Assembly: GCF_000716715.1 (NCBI RefSeq)
Contig: NZ_JNYJ01000012.1
Location: 62,001 to 126,000 of the forward strand
Length of the DNA stretch: 64,000 bases
Origin: Dactylosporangium aurantiacum
GTDB taxonomy: Bacteria; Actinomycetota; Actinomycetes; Mycobacteriales; Micromonosporaceae
Direction: 5' to 3'
Positions 7,474-15,488 of the stretch are shown in pieces. Both the position numbers and the translations under genes were made by a program. Under the pieces are notes generated by a model. The model made no database searches. It saw nothing but the letters and a program-made list of their open reading frames with translations, and was not told where the DNA came from. Within the stretch, counting starts at the first letter, position 1. Each line of letters opens with the position of its first letter.

Positions 7474-8079
7474 TCAACCCTGGCCGCGGGCCTCCCGGGC
7501 GACCCGCAACGCCCACACGATGAGCGGGACCTGCAGTGGCAGGCGGGCGTAGGCGACCGCGCGGCGCGCCGGGGGTGCGTGCCGCCAGTCGATCGCCATC
7601 TGCACGTTGGCGGGGAAGACCGCCGCGAAGAACCCGGCGGTGGCCAGCCCTGCCGCCCGGCGCGTGCGCGGGTGGGCCAGGCCCGCCGCGAGCGCGAGCT
7701 CCACGACCCCGCTCACGGCCGTGTACGTGCGTGGCGACCCGGGCAGCACCCGCGGCACGATCCGGTCGTACGGCGCCGGGTTGACCAGGTGTGAGATGCC
7801 GGCCGCCGCCAGCAGGCCCGCCAGCCCCAGCGGCCCCGCCAGCAGGCCCGCCAGCCCCAGCGGCCCCGCTGGCACGCGCGCCGGCCCGAGCGGGCGGGCC
7901 AGCGGACCCGCCAGCCCCAGCGAACCGGCCGGCGGACCCGCCAGCCGCGCCGGGCCGGCCGGCGAACCGGCCGGCGAACCGGCCGGCGAACCGGCCGGCG
8001 AACCGGCCGGCGAACCGGCCGGCGGACCCGCCGGCGGACCCGCCGGCCCGGCTGCCCGGCGCCGCCAGGAAACCGTCAC
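7474..8079 (-). CDS. DoxX-like membrane protein with repeat-expanded N-terminus
   Basis: Residues 90-201 form a DoxX/DUF4870-like four-helix membrane domain with GISHLVNPAPYDRIVP, GVVELALAAGL, AGFFAAVFPANVQMAID and PLQVPLIVWALRVARE, as in small DoxX proteins of actinomycetes. The first 85 residues are a Gly/Pro/Ala/Leu repeat region: GSPA-type tetrapeptides followed by two copies of GPLGLAGLLA. The GTG start at 8079 overlaps the stop of the upstream reductase gene as GTGA, indicating translational coupling and supporting that the repeat part is translated. Relatives of this fold start near residue 90, so an internal start cannot be excluded. Its role in the operon is unknown. Confidence 0.7.
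   Translation of the reverse strand: MTVSWRRRAAGPAGPPAGPPAGSPAGSPAGSPAGSPAGSPAGPARLAGPPAGSLGLAGPLARPLGPARVPAGPLGLAGLLAGPLGLAGLLAAAGISHLVNPAPYDRIVPRVLPGSPRTYTAVSGVVELALAAGLAHPRTRRAAGLATAGFFAAVFPANVQMAIDWRHAPPARRAVAYARLPLQVPLIVWALRVAREARGQG
7810..8045. repeat. Coding tandem repeats: two 30-bp copies and a 12-bp array
   Basis: Bases 7810-7839 and 7840-7869 are identical 30-mers. From about 7955 to 8045 a 12-base unit containing GGCGAACC recurs at 7961, 7973, 7985, 7997 and 8009, then as GGCGGACC at 8021 and 8033. All keep the minus-strand frame of the DoxX-like gene open. Confidence 0.85.
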
Positions 8080-9080
8080 GTGAGCCGGACGATCATCTTG
8101 CCCAGGTTCTCGCCGCGCAGCATGCCCAGGAACGCGTCGACGGCGTGGTCGATGCCGTCCACGAACGTCTCCGCGACCTGCACCCGGCCCTCGCGCAGCC
8201 AGCCGGCCATCTCCTCGACGAACGCCTCCCGGCGGTCCCAGTGGTCCAGGACCAGGAAGCCCTGCATGGTGATCCGCTTGCTGATGAGCAGCGTCAGGTT
8301 GCGGATGCCGGCCGCGTCCGGGTTGTTGTACTGCGAGATCGCGCCGCAGATGGCGACCCGCCCGTGCAGGTTCATCCGGAACAGCGCCGCCTCCAGCTGC
8401 TCGCCGCCGACGTTGTCGAAGAACACGTCGATGCCGTCGGGCGTCAGCTGCTTGAGCTGGGTGCGGATCGAGCCGTCCTTGTAGTTGAACGCCGCGTCGA
8501 AGCCGAGGTCGTCGACGAGATACCGCACCTTCTCCGCCGACCCGGCGGAGCCGATGACGAGCCGCGCGCCGCGCAGCCGGGCGATCTGCCCGACGAGCGT
8601 GCCGACGGCACCGGCGGCGCCGGAGACGAAGACGGTCTCGTCGGGGCGCATCTTCGCGACGTCGAGGAGGCCGGCGTACGCCGTGAGCCCCGGCATGCCG
8701 AGGACCCCGAGATACGCCGACGCGGGCGCGACCGTGGTGTCCACGACCCGCGTGTGCCGGGCGTCCAGCAGCGCGTACTCCCGCCAGCCGAGGCCGTGCA
8801 GGACGCTGTCGCCGACCGCGACGTCGGGGCTCTCGGACGCGACGACGGTGCCGACCGCGCCGCCCTCCAGCGGCGCGTCGAGCTGGAACGGCGGCACGTA
8901 GGAGGGCACGTCGTTCATCCGTCCGCGCATCGCCGGGTCGACCGACATGACCTCGTTGCGCACCAGGATCTGCCCCGGGCCGGGCGCCGGCAGCTCCTCG
9001 GTGACGAGCCGGAAGTCCTCCGGCGTGGGGAACCCGGTCGGCCGGGCGGCGAGCTGCCAGACCTTGCCGCTGGTGGTCAT
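8076..9080 (-). CDS. NADP-dependent medium-chain reductase, CurA/leukotriene B4 dehydrogenase type
   Basis: The 334-residue, zinc-independent MDR enzyme would reduce the C=C bond of alpha,beta-unsaturated carbonyls with NADPH. It shows the N-terminal VWQLAARPTGFPTPEDFRL, SVDPAMRGRMND, the nucleotide-binding VSGAAGAVGTLVGQIA, GSAGSAEKVRYL, the FDNVGGEQLEAAL strand and CGAISQYN, all characteristic of CurA and prostaglandin-reductase relatives. Length and order are normal. It is the first gene of a two-gene unit with the DoxX-like gene (4-nt overlap). The ATG lies right behind the GGAGGTGA of a repeated intergenic element. Confidence 0.9.
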   Translation of the reverse strand: MTTSGKVWQLAARPTGFPTPEDFRLVTEELPAPGPGQILVRNEVMSVDPAMRGRMNDVPSYVPPFQLDAPLEGGAVGTVVASESPDVAVGDSVLHGLGWREYALLDARHTRVVDTTVAPASAYLGVLGMPGLTAYAGLLDVAKMRPDETVFVSGAAGAVGTLVGQIARLRGARLVIGSAGSAEKVRYLVDDLGFDAAFNYKDGSIRTQLKQLTPDGIDVFFDNVGGEQLEAALFRMNLHGRVAICGAISQYNNPDAAGIRNLTLLISKRITMQGFLVLDHWDRREAFVEEMAGWLREGRVQVAETFVDGIDHAVDAFLGMLRGENLGKMIVRLT

Positions 9081-9165
9081 GCCGTCACCTCCGCTGCGCT
9101 GCGGCGCCGGCCTGACCGAAGATCTGCGCCCATGATGACCTGCTCCTCGCTCCGCTGCGGGCCGG
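9081..9165. repeat. Intergenic repeat element, copy 1, supplying the ribosome site
   Basis: The 85 bases between ohr and the reductase gene are closely similar to 31864-31948. Read on the minus strand the element runs from CGGCCCGCAGCG to GCAGCGGAGGTGACGGC and stops directly at the ATG of the downstream gene, giving it a strong GGAGGTGA. It also contains a minus-strand mini-ORF of 18 codons (starts ATGGGCGCA, ends GTGACGGCATGA) whose stop overlaps the gene's start codon. Confidence 0.7.
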
Positions 9166-9582
9166 TCACGCGACCTCCAGCCGCACGTCGATGTTGCCGC
9201 GGGTCGCGTTGGAGTACGGGCACACCTGGTGCGCCGCGTCGACGAGCTGCCGGGCGGTGGCCGCGTCGACCCCGGGCAGGGTGACGGTCAGCGTGACGTC
9301 GAGGCCGAAGCCGCCGCTGCCGTTCGGCCCGATGCCGACCCGGGCGTTGACCTCGCTGCCCTCGACGGACGCCTTGGCGCGGCGGGCGACGACCCGCAGG
9401 GCGCTGTGGAAGCAGGCCGCGTAACCGGCCGCGAACAGCTGCTCGGGGTTGGTCGCCCCGCCGGCGCCGCCCATCTCCTTCGGCACCGCGACGTCGACGT
9501 CGATGATGCCGTCGGAGCTGGTGACGTGGCCGTCGCGGCCGTCACCGGTGGCGGTGACGTCAGCGGTGTACAGGACTGCCAT
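9166..9582 (-). CDS. ohr: Organic hydroperoxide resistance protein Ohr
   Basis: The 138-residue thiol peroxidase detoxifies organic and lipid hydroperoxides in the cytoplasm. It carries both active-site cysteines, one in [10 protein letters not shown] and one in [11 protein letters not shown], plus the [12 protein letters not shown] motif with the catalytic Arg/Glu environment. The gene starts at 9582 inside the last codons of ohrR (23-base overlap), so the two are one transcript with coupled translation. Regulation by OhrR, which responds to organic peroxide through a reactive Cys, follows from family knowledge and the arrangement. Confidence 0.95.
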   Translation of the reverse strand: MAVLYTADVTATGDGRDGHVTSSDGIIDVDVAVPKEMGGAGGATNPEQLFAAGYAACFHSALRVVARRAKASVEGSEVNARVGIGPNGSGGFGLDVTLTVTLPGVDAATARQLVDAAHQVCPYSNATRGNIDVRLEVA

Positions 9583-10045
9583 CAGAGGTGTCTCCTCGCG
9601 GATCGCTGGGTTCGGTCAGTTCGGTGAGGGCCGTGGTGAGGCGCACCAGGGTCTCCCGGAGCGCGTCGAGCTCGCCGATGCCGAGGCCGCCGTCGCAGAC
9701 GAGCCGGGCGGGCACGGCGCGGGCGCGGTCCCGCAGGGCGCTGCCCGCGTCGGTGAGCCGGATGGTGACGGACCGCTCGTCGTCGGTGCGCCGGGCCCGG
9801 GCCACGAGGCCGGCCGCCTCGAGGCGCTTGAGCAGCGGCGACAGCGTGCTGGAGTCGAGCCGCAGCGCGGCGCCGATCTCCTTGACGGTCCGCCGGTCGT
9901 GCTCCCACAGCACGAGTAGGACCAGGTACTGCGGGTACGTGATGCCGAGCTCGTCGAGCAGTGGACGGTAGCGCGCGGTGACGGCCCGCGAGGCCGTGTA
10001 CAGCGCGAAACACACCTGCTGGTCGAGTGCCAGGACATCCCTCAC
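9560..10045 (-). CDS. ohrR: MarR-family peroxide-sensing repressor OhrR
   Basis: The 161-residue winged-helix regulator probably represses itself and ohr. It shows the OhrR signature [15 protein letters not shown] with the sensing Cys near residue 12, the [12 protein letters not shown] helix, [22 protein letters not shown] as recognition helix and the [15 protein letters not shown] wing. The GTG at 10045 was chosen because DVLALDQQ begins right after it; the longer frame to 10090 is unsupported. It overlaps ohr and lies upstream of it. Confidence 0.92.
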   Translation of the reverse strand: MRDVLALDQQVCFALYTASRAVTARYRPLLDELGITYPQYLVLLVLWEHDRRTVKEIGAALRLDSSTLSPLLKRLEAAGLVARARRTDDERSVTIRLTDAGSALRDRARAVPARLVCDGGLGIGELDALRETLVRLTTALTELTEPSDPRGDTSDGSPVHR

Positions 10046-10061
10046 GCCCTGAAACGTAGCA

Positions 10062-10076
10062 CACGATTCAGTCGTG
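10062..10076. promoter_or_regulatory. Candidate OhrR operator
   Basis: A short palindrome, CACGA-TTCAG-TCGTG, lies 17 bases upstream of the ohrR start and is followed by a further CACGAT. Position and AT-richer flanks suit an autoregulatory OhrR site. The match to the classical OhrR consensus is weak, so this is inferred from position and symmetry. Confidence 0.4.
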
Positions 10077-10107
10077 CACGATCTAACCACCGTTCAGGTG
10101 TCAGGCA

Positions 10108-10136
10108 TTGACACTTTTGATGGTTCGCGGCAAAGT
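10108..10136 (+). promoter_or_regulatory. Possible promoter of the ThuA-domain gene
   Basis: A perfect TTGACA at 10108-10113 is followed after 17 bases by a poor -10 (CAAAGT). It lies about 100 bases ahead of the secreted ThuA protein gene on the same strand, in an AT-richer patch. Confidence 0.35.
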
Positions 10137-10236
10137 TCTGGCAACAGCAGCGGAAGGTGCGTTCGGCGCGCTCCTCCTCCCCCCGTGACCGCGAGGCCCC
10201 GCACAGGCCGCGGTCCAGTCGGAAGGAGCACGTCAC

Positions 10237-12354
10237 GTGCGTAGACCCGGTTGGAACCTGATCGCCGCGACCGCGGTCGCGGCGGTCCTCGCCGCGGCCG
10301 GCGCGGCCACCGTCGCGGCCGCCCCCGCGGCCGCCGCCCCCGCCTACAAGGTCCTCGTGTTCTCCAAGACGGCCGGCTTCCGGCACAGCTCGATCCCCAA
10401 CGGCATCGCCGCCGTGCAGGCCCTCGGCGCCGCCAACAACTTCGCCGTCGACGCGACGGAGGACGCGGCCGCGTTCACGACCGCGAACCTGACCCAGTAC
10501 AAGGCCGTCATCTGGCTGTCGACGACGGGTGACGTGCTCGACGCCACCCAGCAGGCCGCCTTCGAGTCCTACATCCGCGCCGGCGGCGGCTACGTCGGCG
10601 TGCACGCCGCGGCCGACACCGAGTACTCCTGGCCCTGGTACGGCAACCTGGTCGGCGCCTGGTTCAGCTCCCACCCCGCGCAGCAGCAGGCGACGATCCG
10701 GGTGGAGGACCGCGCGCACCCCGCCACCGCGCACCTGGCGCAGACCTGGACCCGCACCGACGAGTGGTACAACTACCAGACCAACCCGCGCGGCACCGCC
10801 AAGGTCCTGATGAGCCTGGACGAGGGCAGCTACAGCGGCGGGTCGATGGCCGGCGACCACCCGATCTCCTGGTGCAAGCAGTTCGACGGCGGCCGCTCCT
10901 GGTACACCGGGCTCGGCCACACCGAGGCGTCCTACACCGAGGCCGCCTTCACCCGCCATCTCCTCGGCGGCATCACCTGGGCCGCGGGCCAGGCGCAGGC
11001 CGACTGCCGCCCGGAGACCGGCTACCAGGCGCTGTTCGACGGTAGCCAGGCCAGCCTCGACCAGTGGCGGCAGGCCGGCCCCGGCGGGTTCACCCTCGCC
11101 GACGGCACGCTCACCTCGTTCGGCGGCATGGGCCTGCTCTGGTACCCGGTGCGCCAGTTCGCCGACTACTCGCTGAAGCTCGACTGGCAGATGCCCGGCG
11201 ACGACAACGGCGGCGTCTTCATCGGCTTCCCCGACCCCAACGGCGACCCGTGGGGGCCGGTCAACGCCGGCCACGAGATCCAGATCGACGCCACCGACGC
11301 CGACCCGACCCGCACCACCGGCAGCGTCTACAGCTTCAAGGCGCCCGACGCCGCCCTGCGCGCCGCCGCGCTCAACCCGCCCGGGCAGTGGAACACCTAC
11401 GAGGTCGGCGTCCACGGCCAGCGGGTCGAGATCTGGCTCAACGGCGTGAAGATCAACGACTACACCAGCACCAGGGCGATCCAGTCCGGCTACATCGGGG
11501 TGCAGAACGACGGCGCCGGCGCCGACATCCTGTACCGCAACATCCGCATCCGCACCGATGGCGCCACCGACCTCGCCCGCGGCAGGACCGCGTCGGCGTC
11601 GTCCGTCGAACCCAACAGCACCCTTGTGGCGGCGAACGCGGTCGACGGCAACCCGGCCACCCGCTGGGGCAGCGTCCACGCCGACCCGCAGTGGCTGCAG
11701 GTCGACCTCGGCGCCGCGTACAACCTCAACCGGGTGCGGGTCAACTGGGAGGCCGCGTACGCCCGCTCGTACCAGATCCAGACCTCACCGGACGGGAGCA
11801 CCTGGACGAACGTGTACGGCACGACCACCGGCGACGGCGGCGTCGACGACGTCACCCTGACCGGCACCGGCAGGTACGTGCGGATCAACCAGACCCAGCG
11901 CGGCACGCAGTGGGGCTACTCGATCTGGGACCTCAACGTGTACGGCACCCCGGCCGGCACCGGGCCGCAGTCGCTGTGCCGCAACTGCCCGGTGACCGTG
12001 TCGTCGGTCGAGCCGGGCAGCCCGCACACCGGGGCGAACGCCGTGGACGGCAACGCCGGCACCCGCTGGGGCAGCGCCTACGCCGACCCGCAGTGGATCC
12101 GGCTCGACCTCGGCGCCACCAGGTCGATCAGCCGGGTGCGGCTGAACTGGGAGACCGCGTACGGCCGCGCCTACCAGGTCCAGACATCGCCGGACGGCAC
12201 CACCTGGACCAACGTCTACACCACGACGACCGGCGACGGCGGCACCGACGACCTCACCGTCACCGGCTCCGGCCGCTACCTGCGGGTCTACGGCACGCAG
12301 CGCGGCACGCAGTGGGGCTACTCGCTGTGGGAGATCGAGGTCTGGGGCGCCTGA
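10237..12354 (+). CDS. Secreted multidomain ThuA / DUF1080 / tandem discoidin protein
   Basis: The 705-residue exported protein is likely involved in carbohydrate breakdown. Residues 1-33 are a signal peptide ending AAAAPAYK. Residues 36-250 form a ThuA (glutamine-amidotransferase-like) domain with VLVFSKTAGFRHSSIP, GGYVGVHAAADTEY and WYTGLGHTEASY. Residues 262-440 form a DUF1080 (3-keto-disaccharide hydrolase, concanavalin-like) domain with FDGSQASLDQWR, DNGGVFIGFPDP and GHEIQIDATD. Two F5/8-type C (discoidin) sugar-binding modules follow (about 447-572 and 577-705), each with AVDGN..TRWGS, QTSPDG and WGYS. The two modules look like a recent duplication. GGAAGGAGC lies nine bases before the GTG start. 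Confidence 0.9.
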   Translation: MRRPGWNLIAATAVAAVLAAAGAATVAAAPAAAAPAYKVLVFSKTAGFRHSSIPNGIAAVQALGAANNFAVDATEDAAAFTTANLTQYKAVIWLSTTGDVLDATQQAAFESYIRAGGGYVGVHAAADTEYSWPWYGNLVGAWFSSHPAQQQATIRVEDRAHPATAHLAQTWTRTDEWYNYQTNPRGTAKVLMSLDEGSYSGGSMAGDHPISWCKQFDGGRSWYTGLGHTEASYTEAAFTRHLLGGITWAAGQAQADCRPETGYQALFDGSQASLDQWRQAGPGGFTLADGTLTSFGGMGLLWYPVRQFADYSLKLDWQMPGDDNGGVFIGFPDPNGDPWGPVNAGHEIQIDATDADPTRTTGSVYSFKAPDAALRAAALNPPGQWNTYEVGVHGQRVEIWLNGVKINDYTSTRAIQSGYIGVQNDGAGADILYRNIRIRTDGATDLARGRTASASSVEPNSTLVAANAVDGNPATRWGSVHADPQWLQVDLGAAYNLNRVRVNWEAAYARSYQIQTSPDGSTWTNVYGTTTGDGGVDDVTLTGTGRYVRINQTQRGTQWGYSIWDLNVYGTPAGTGPQSLCRNCPVTVSSVEPGSPHTGANAVDGNAGTRWGSAYADPQWIRLDLGATRSISRVRLNWETAYGRAYQVQTSPDGTTWTNVYTTTTGDGGTDDLTVTGSGRYLRVYGTQRGTQWGYSLWEIEVWGA

Positions 12355-12370
12355 CCGGCATACTCCAGGC

Positions 12371-13051
12371 ATGCGTCCGGCACGACGGCAGAGTCCGGCA
12401 CGACGGCAGAGTCCGGCACGACGGCAGAGTCCGGCACGACGGCAGAGTCCGGCACGACGGCACACGGTGCGGTGGTTCGCGGTGGTCTCCGCGGCCACCG
12501 CACCGGTCCTGCTCATCGGCGGCTGGACCGTCGCCGCCGCCCTGCAGCCCGCGGGCTTCGACCCGCTGCGCGACACGATCAGCGCCCTCGCCGGCCACGG
12601 CGCCGCGCACCGCTGGGTGATGACCGTCGCGCTGCTCGGCGTCGGCGTCTGCCACTGCGTCACCGCCGCCGCCCTGCGCCCGCTCGCGACCCCGGCCAGG
12701 GTCATGCTCGCCGCCGGCGGCGCCGCCACGGTCCTCGTCGCCGCGTTCCCGCTGCCGCGCACCGGCTCGTCCGGGGCGCATCAGCTGGTGGCGACGCTCG
12801 CCTTCGCCTGTCTCGCGGTGTGGCCGGCGCTCAGCCGCGTCCCGGGCGGGTCGCCCCAGCCGGTCCCGCCGGCGCTGATGCGGGCCGGGGCGGCTGGACT
12901 GGTCATCCTCGTCGGGCTCTTCTGCGCAGCGCTCGCCGCCGGTGTACTGGTAGGGCTCGCGGAACGCCTCGCCGCCGGCGCCCAGTCGCTCTGGCCTTTG
13001 ACAACGGTCATCGTCCTTCGCCGGGGAGCCGCGGTCAGCGGCCCGAGATGA
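12371..13051 (+). CDS. DUF998 family membrane protein with ARRQSP repeats
   Basis: The 226-residue protein has six predicted membrane helices and the DUF998 hallmark PLRDTISALAGHGAAHRWVM between the first two helices. The function of DUF998 proteins is not known. Residues 4-30 consist of four and a half copies of the hexapeptide ARRQSP, encoded by an 18-bp tandem repeat, giving an unusually basic cytoplasmic N-terminus. An alternative GTG at 12467 would remove the repeat entirely and start just before the first helix. The start at 12371 lies 16 bases after the ThuA gene stop. The 3' end overlaps the convergent GMC gene by 17 bases. Confidence 0.7.
   Translation: MRPARRQSPARRQSPARRQSPARRQSPARRHTVRWFAVVSAATAPVLLIGGWTVAAALQPAGFDPLRDTISALAGHGAAHRWVMTVALLGVGVCHCVTAAALRPLATPARVMLAAGGAATVLVAAFPLPRTGSSGAHQLVATLAFACLAVWPALSRVPGGSPQPVPPALMRAGAAGLVILVGLFCAALAAGVLVGLAERLAAGAQSLWPLTTVIVLRRGAAVSGPR
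12375..12462 (+). repeat. 18-bp tandem repeat in the DUF998 gene 5' end
   Basis: Four perfect head-to-tail copies of an 18-base unit (GTCCGGCACGACGGCAGA) plus a 16-base partial copy. The period is a multiple of three, so copy-number change would keep the frame. Confidence 0.9.
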
Positions 13052-14624
13052 TCAGCTCGGCCGCCTTCTCCGCGACCATGTAGACCGGCGCCATCGTGTG
13101 CCCCCGGTTGATCACCGGCAGCACCGAGGCGTCCACGACCCGCAGCCCGGTCAGCCCGCGCACCCGCAGCGACGGGTCGACCACCGCGTCGTCGCCGGTG
13201 CCCATCCGGCAGGTGCCGACCGGGTGGTAGAGCGTCTCGCAGTTGCGCCGGATCAGGTCGGTGAGCCCGTCGTCGTCGAGGACCCCGGTGTAGGGCGCCA
13301 TCGGCGCACCGACGAACGGCGCGAGGGCGGGGGAGCGGGCCAGGCGTTCGGCGACCCGTACCCCCCAGATCAGCCGGCGCAGGTCGGCCTCGTCGCTGAG
13401 GTAGCCCGGCTCGATCACCGGCGGGGTCGCGGCCGTCGGCCCGGCGATCCCGACCGTGCCGCGGCTGCGCGGCTGCAGCAGCACCACGCCGATGGTCAGC
13501 CCGTGCCCGGGCGGCGGCACCATCCCGTGCTCGACGAACGGCACCGGCGCGAAGATCAGCTCGACCTCCGGCGGCGTGCCGCGGTCCGGGGCGATGAACG
13601 CGACCGCCTCGGCGACGTTCGACGACAGCATCCCGGTCCGGCCGAGCAGGTAGCGCGCGACGCTGCCGAGCGACTCCGCGGCGAACATCGTGATCGGCCG
13701 CGGGCACGTCACGATGACGCCCGTGGACAGGTGGTCCTGCAGGTTCGCCCCGACGCCGGGCAGCTCGTGGACCGGCTCGACCCCGCCGGCCCGCACCACG
13801 GCCGGGTCGCCGATGCCGGACAGCTGCAGCAGCTGCGGCGTGTTCACCGCGCCCGCGCACAGCAGCACCTCCCGCCGCGCCGCGACCTGCCTGACGACCC
13901 CGTGTCCGTCCTTGTACGCGACGCCGACGGCCCGCCGCTGCGCGAGCCGCACGCGGTCGACGGTCGCACCGGTCCGCACGGTCAGGTTGGGCCGCTTGCG
14001 CACCGGTCGCAGGTACGCGTCGGCGGCGCTGAACCGCGCCCCGCGGTGCTGGGTGACGGGCGTCGGCGAGCAGCCGCTGTTGTCGGGCCCGTTGAGGTCC
14101 GCGGTGGCCGGGATCCCCTCCGCGACGCACGCCTCCAGGAACGCGGCGGTGATCGGGCTCGGGCTGCGCAGCTCCCTGATCCACAGTGGGCCGCCGGTGC
14201 CATAGGAGCCGGTGCCGGCCGCCGCGACCCGGCGCTCGACGCGCTGGAAGTAGGGCAGCACGTCGGCATACGACCAGCCTTCGACGCCCCACCCGTCGTA
14301 GTCGGCGGCGCAGCCGCGGATCCACATCTGCGCGTTGATCGACGTGGACCCGCCGAGCGTCCTGCCGCGCGGCCAGAACAGCTCCCGGTCGGCGAGCCGC
14401 GGCTGTTTGACAGTGCGGTAGTTCCAGTCGTACGGCGTGGCGAACAACTTGCTGAACGCCGCCGGGATCCGGATCTCCCTGGCGTTGTCGGGGCCACCGG
14501 CCTCCAGCAGCAGCACCGTCGTGCCCGGGTCCGCGGAGAGCCGGTTGGCCAGCACGCAGCCGGCCGGTCCGGCACCCACGATCACGTAGTCGAACGCGGC
14601 GTTGTCAAGGTCGTCAGCAGGCAT
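13035..14624 (-). CDS. GMC family FAD-dependent oxidoreductase (choline-dehydrogenase-like)
   Basis: The 529-residue enzyme oxidises an alcohol with FAD. It has the dinucleotide fold FDYVIVGAGPAGCVLANRLS and the ADP-ribose motif TTVLLLEAGG. GMC signature 1 appears as WPRGRTLGGSTSINAQMW. Signature 2 lies around GAVNTPQLLQLSGIGD. The catalytic-site His is in LYHPVGTCRMG, with a second His in INRGHTMAPVYMVAEKAAELI. Length is that of the choline dehydrogenase/alkanol oxidase subgroup; the substrate cannot be inferred. It is a single gene on the minus strand, separated by about 60 bases from the gene at 14682. Confidence 0.92.
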   Translation of the reverse strand: MPADDLDNAAFDYVIVGAGPAGCVLANRLSADPGTTVLLLEAGGPDNAREIRIPAAFSKLFATPYDWNYRTVKQPRLADRELFWPRGRTLGGSTSINAQMWIRGCAADYDGWGVEGWSYADVLPYFQRVERRVAAAGTGSYGTGGPLWIRELRSPSPITAAFLEACVAEGIPATADLNGPDNSGCSPTPVTQHRGARFSAADAYLRPVRKRPNLTVRTGATVDRVRLAQRRAVGVAYKDGHGVVRQVAARREVLLCAGAVNTPQLLQLSGIGDPAVVRAGGVEPVHELPGVGANLQDHLSTGVIVTCPRPITMFAAESLGSVARYLLGRTGMLSSNVAEAVAFIAPDRGTPPEVELIFAPVPFVEHGMVPPPGHGLTIGVVLLQPRSRGTVGIAGPTAATPPVIEPGYLSDEADLRRLIWGVRVAERLARSPALAPFVGAPMAPYTGVLDDDGLTDLIRRNCETLYHPVGTCRMGTGDDAVVDPSLRVRGLTGLRVVDASVLPVINRGHTMAPVYMVAEKAAELIISGR

Positions 14625-14681
14625 GGCGGGCCTCCTTGGCCATCGACCATACGCCGACTTCCCGCCCCGCGGGAGTGCCGG

Positions 14682-15488
14682 TCAGCCGGTGCCGACGCCC
14701 CCGTCGGCGTGCACGGCCACGACCTTGCCGGACGCGTCCCGGGCGGTCAGGTCACGGACCCGCGCCTGCTGCCACGGCGTGCCGGGCGCCTCCGGGACCC
14801 GCAGCCACCACACGTGCACCGCCGGGTGCGGCGGCCACGCGGCGACCTTCGCGGTCCGCGCCGTGCCGTCGACCGTCAGCGTCACCGTCGTGACGTCACC
14901 GACGACGTACCCGGTGAGGAACCGGTCCGCGCCGCCGCCGAACTCCCAGCCCGCGTGGAACCCGGGACCGCCCGGCACCGGCCCGGTCACGTCCGGGTCG
15001 TTGGTGACGCCGAGCAGGGCCAGCTTCCCGTCCGTCCCGCGCTGCCCGACCGCCTGCACGAACCGGTTGTCCTGCACCCCGAACCACAGCGTCAGGACCC
15101 CGCCGGCGACCGCCTCGCCCGTGTCGATCGTGGCCGGCGGCTCGATGACGGCCGCCGGGTCACCGCCGGGCGCCGGGACCGACTCGGCGGATGCCGACCC
15201 GGCCGGCGACCCGGCCGGCGAACCGGCCTGAGAGGCGGCGACGGACGGCTGGGTCGCCACCGGGGCGCCGTCCGCGGACCCGCCGGCGTCCCGGCCCGGC
15301 AGCGCGCCGGCCGCGACGGCGGTGCCGCCCGCGACGGCGAGGACCACCGCCGCCGACGTGACCCCGAGCCGGGTCCGGCGCCGCCGCGCACCCCGCCGGC
15401 GCAGCTCCTCGAACGTAACCCCGAGTCGGTCCGGCGCGGCGATCGCGGCGTCGGTGAGCCGCTCGCCGAGCTCCAGCTCTGCGTTCAT
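14682..15488 (-). CDS. Membrane protein encoded with a SigE-type sigma factor, possible anti-sigma or regulator
   Basis: The 268-residue protein has a 35-residue cytoplasmic N-terminus (ELELGERLTDAAIAAP, then a run of arginines), one membrane helix (LGVTSAAVVLAVAGGTAVAAGAL), a Gly/Ser/Pro/Ala linker with AGSPAGSPAGS repeats, and a 160-residue extracytoplasmic beta-rich domain. Its ATG overlaps the stop of the sigma factor gene (ATGA), the usual arrangement for a membrane partner of a SigE-family factor. I see no zinc-binding HxxxCxxC anti-sigma motif, so anti-sigma activity is inferred from position only. The linker repeat uses the same GGC-GA(C/A)-CCG-GCC unit as the DoxX-like gene. Confidence 0.65.
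   Translation of the reverse strand: MNAELELGERLTDAAIAAPDRLGVTFEELRRRGARRRRTRLGVTSAAVVLAVAGGTAVAAGALPGRDAGGSADGAPVATQPSVAASQAGSPAGSPAGSASAESVPAPGGDPAAVIEPPATIDTGEAVAGGVLTLWFGVQDNRFVQAVGQRGTDGKLALLGVTNDPDVTGPVPGGPGFHAGWEFGGGADRFLTGYVVGDVTTVTLTVDGTARTAKVAAWPPHPAVHVWWLRVPEAPGTPWQQARVRDLTARDASGKVVAVHADGGVGTG

Noticed and set aside
7955..8045. CRISPR-like array
   Set aside because: The 12-bp units are adjacent without spacers and are coding.
10042..11679. Long open frame on the minus strand opposite the ThuA gene
   Set aside because: It mirrors the coding strand, has Val/Gly/Ala-rich composition typical of high-GC antisense frames and no conserved motif.
12375..12462. CRISPR-like array or phase-variable promoter
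   Set aside because: Head-to-tail perfect 18-mers lie after the start codon and have no spacers.
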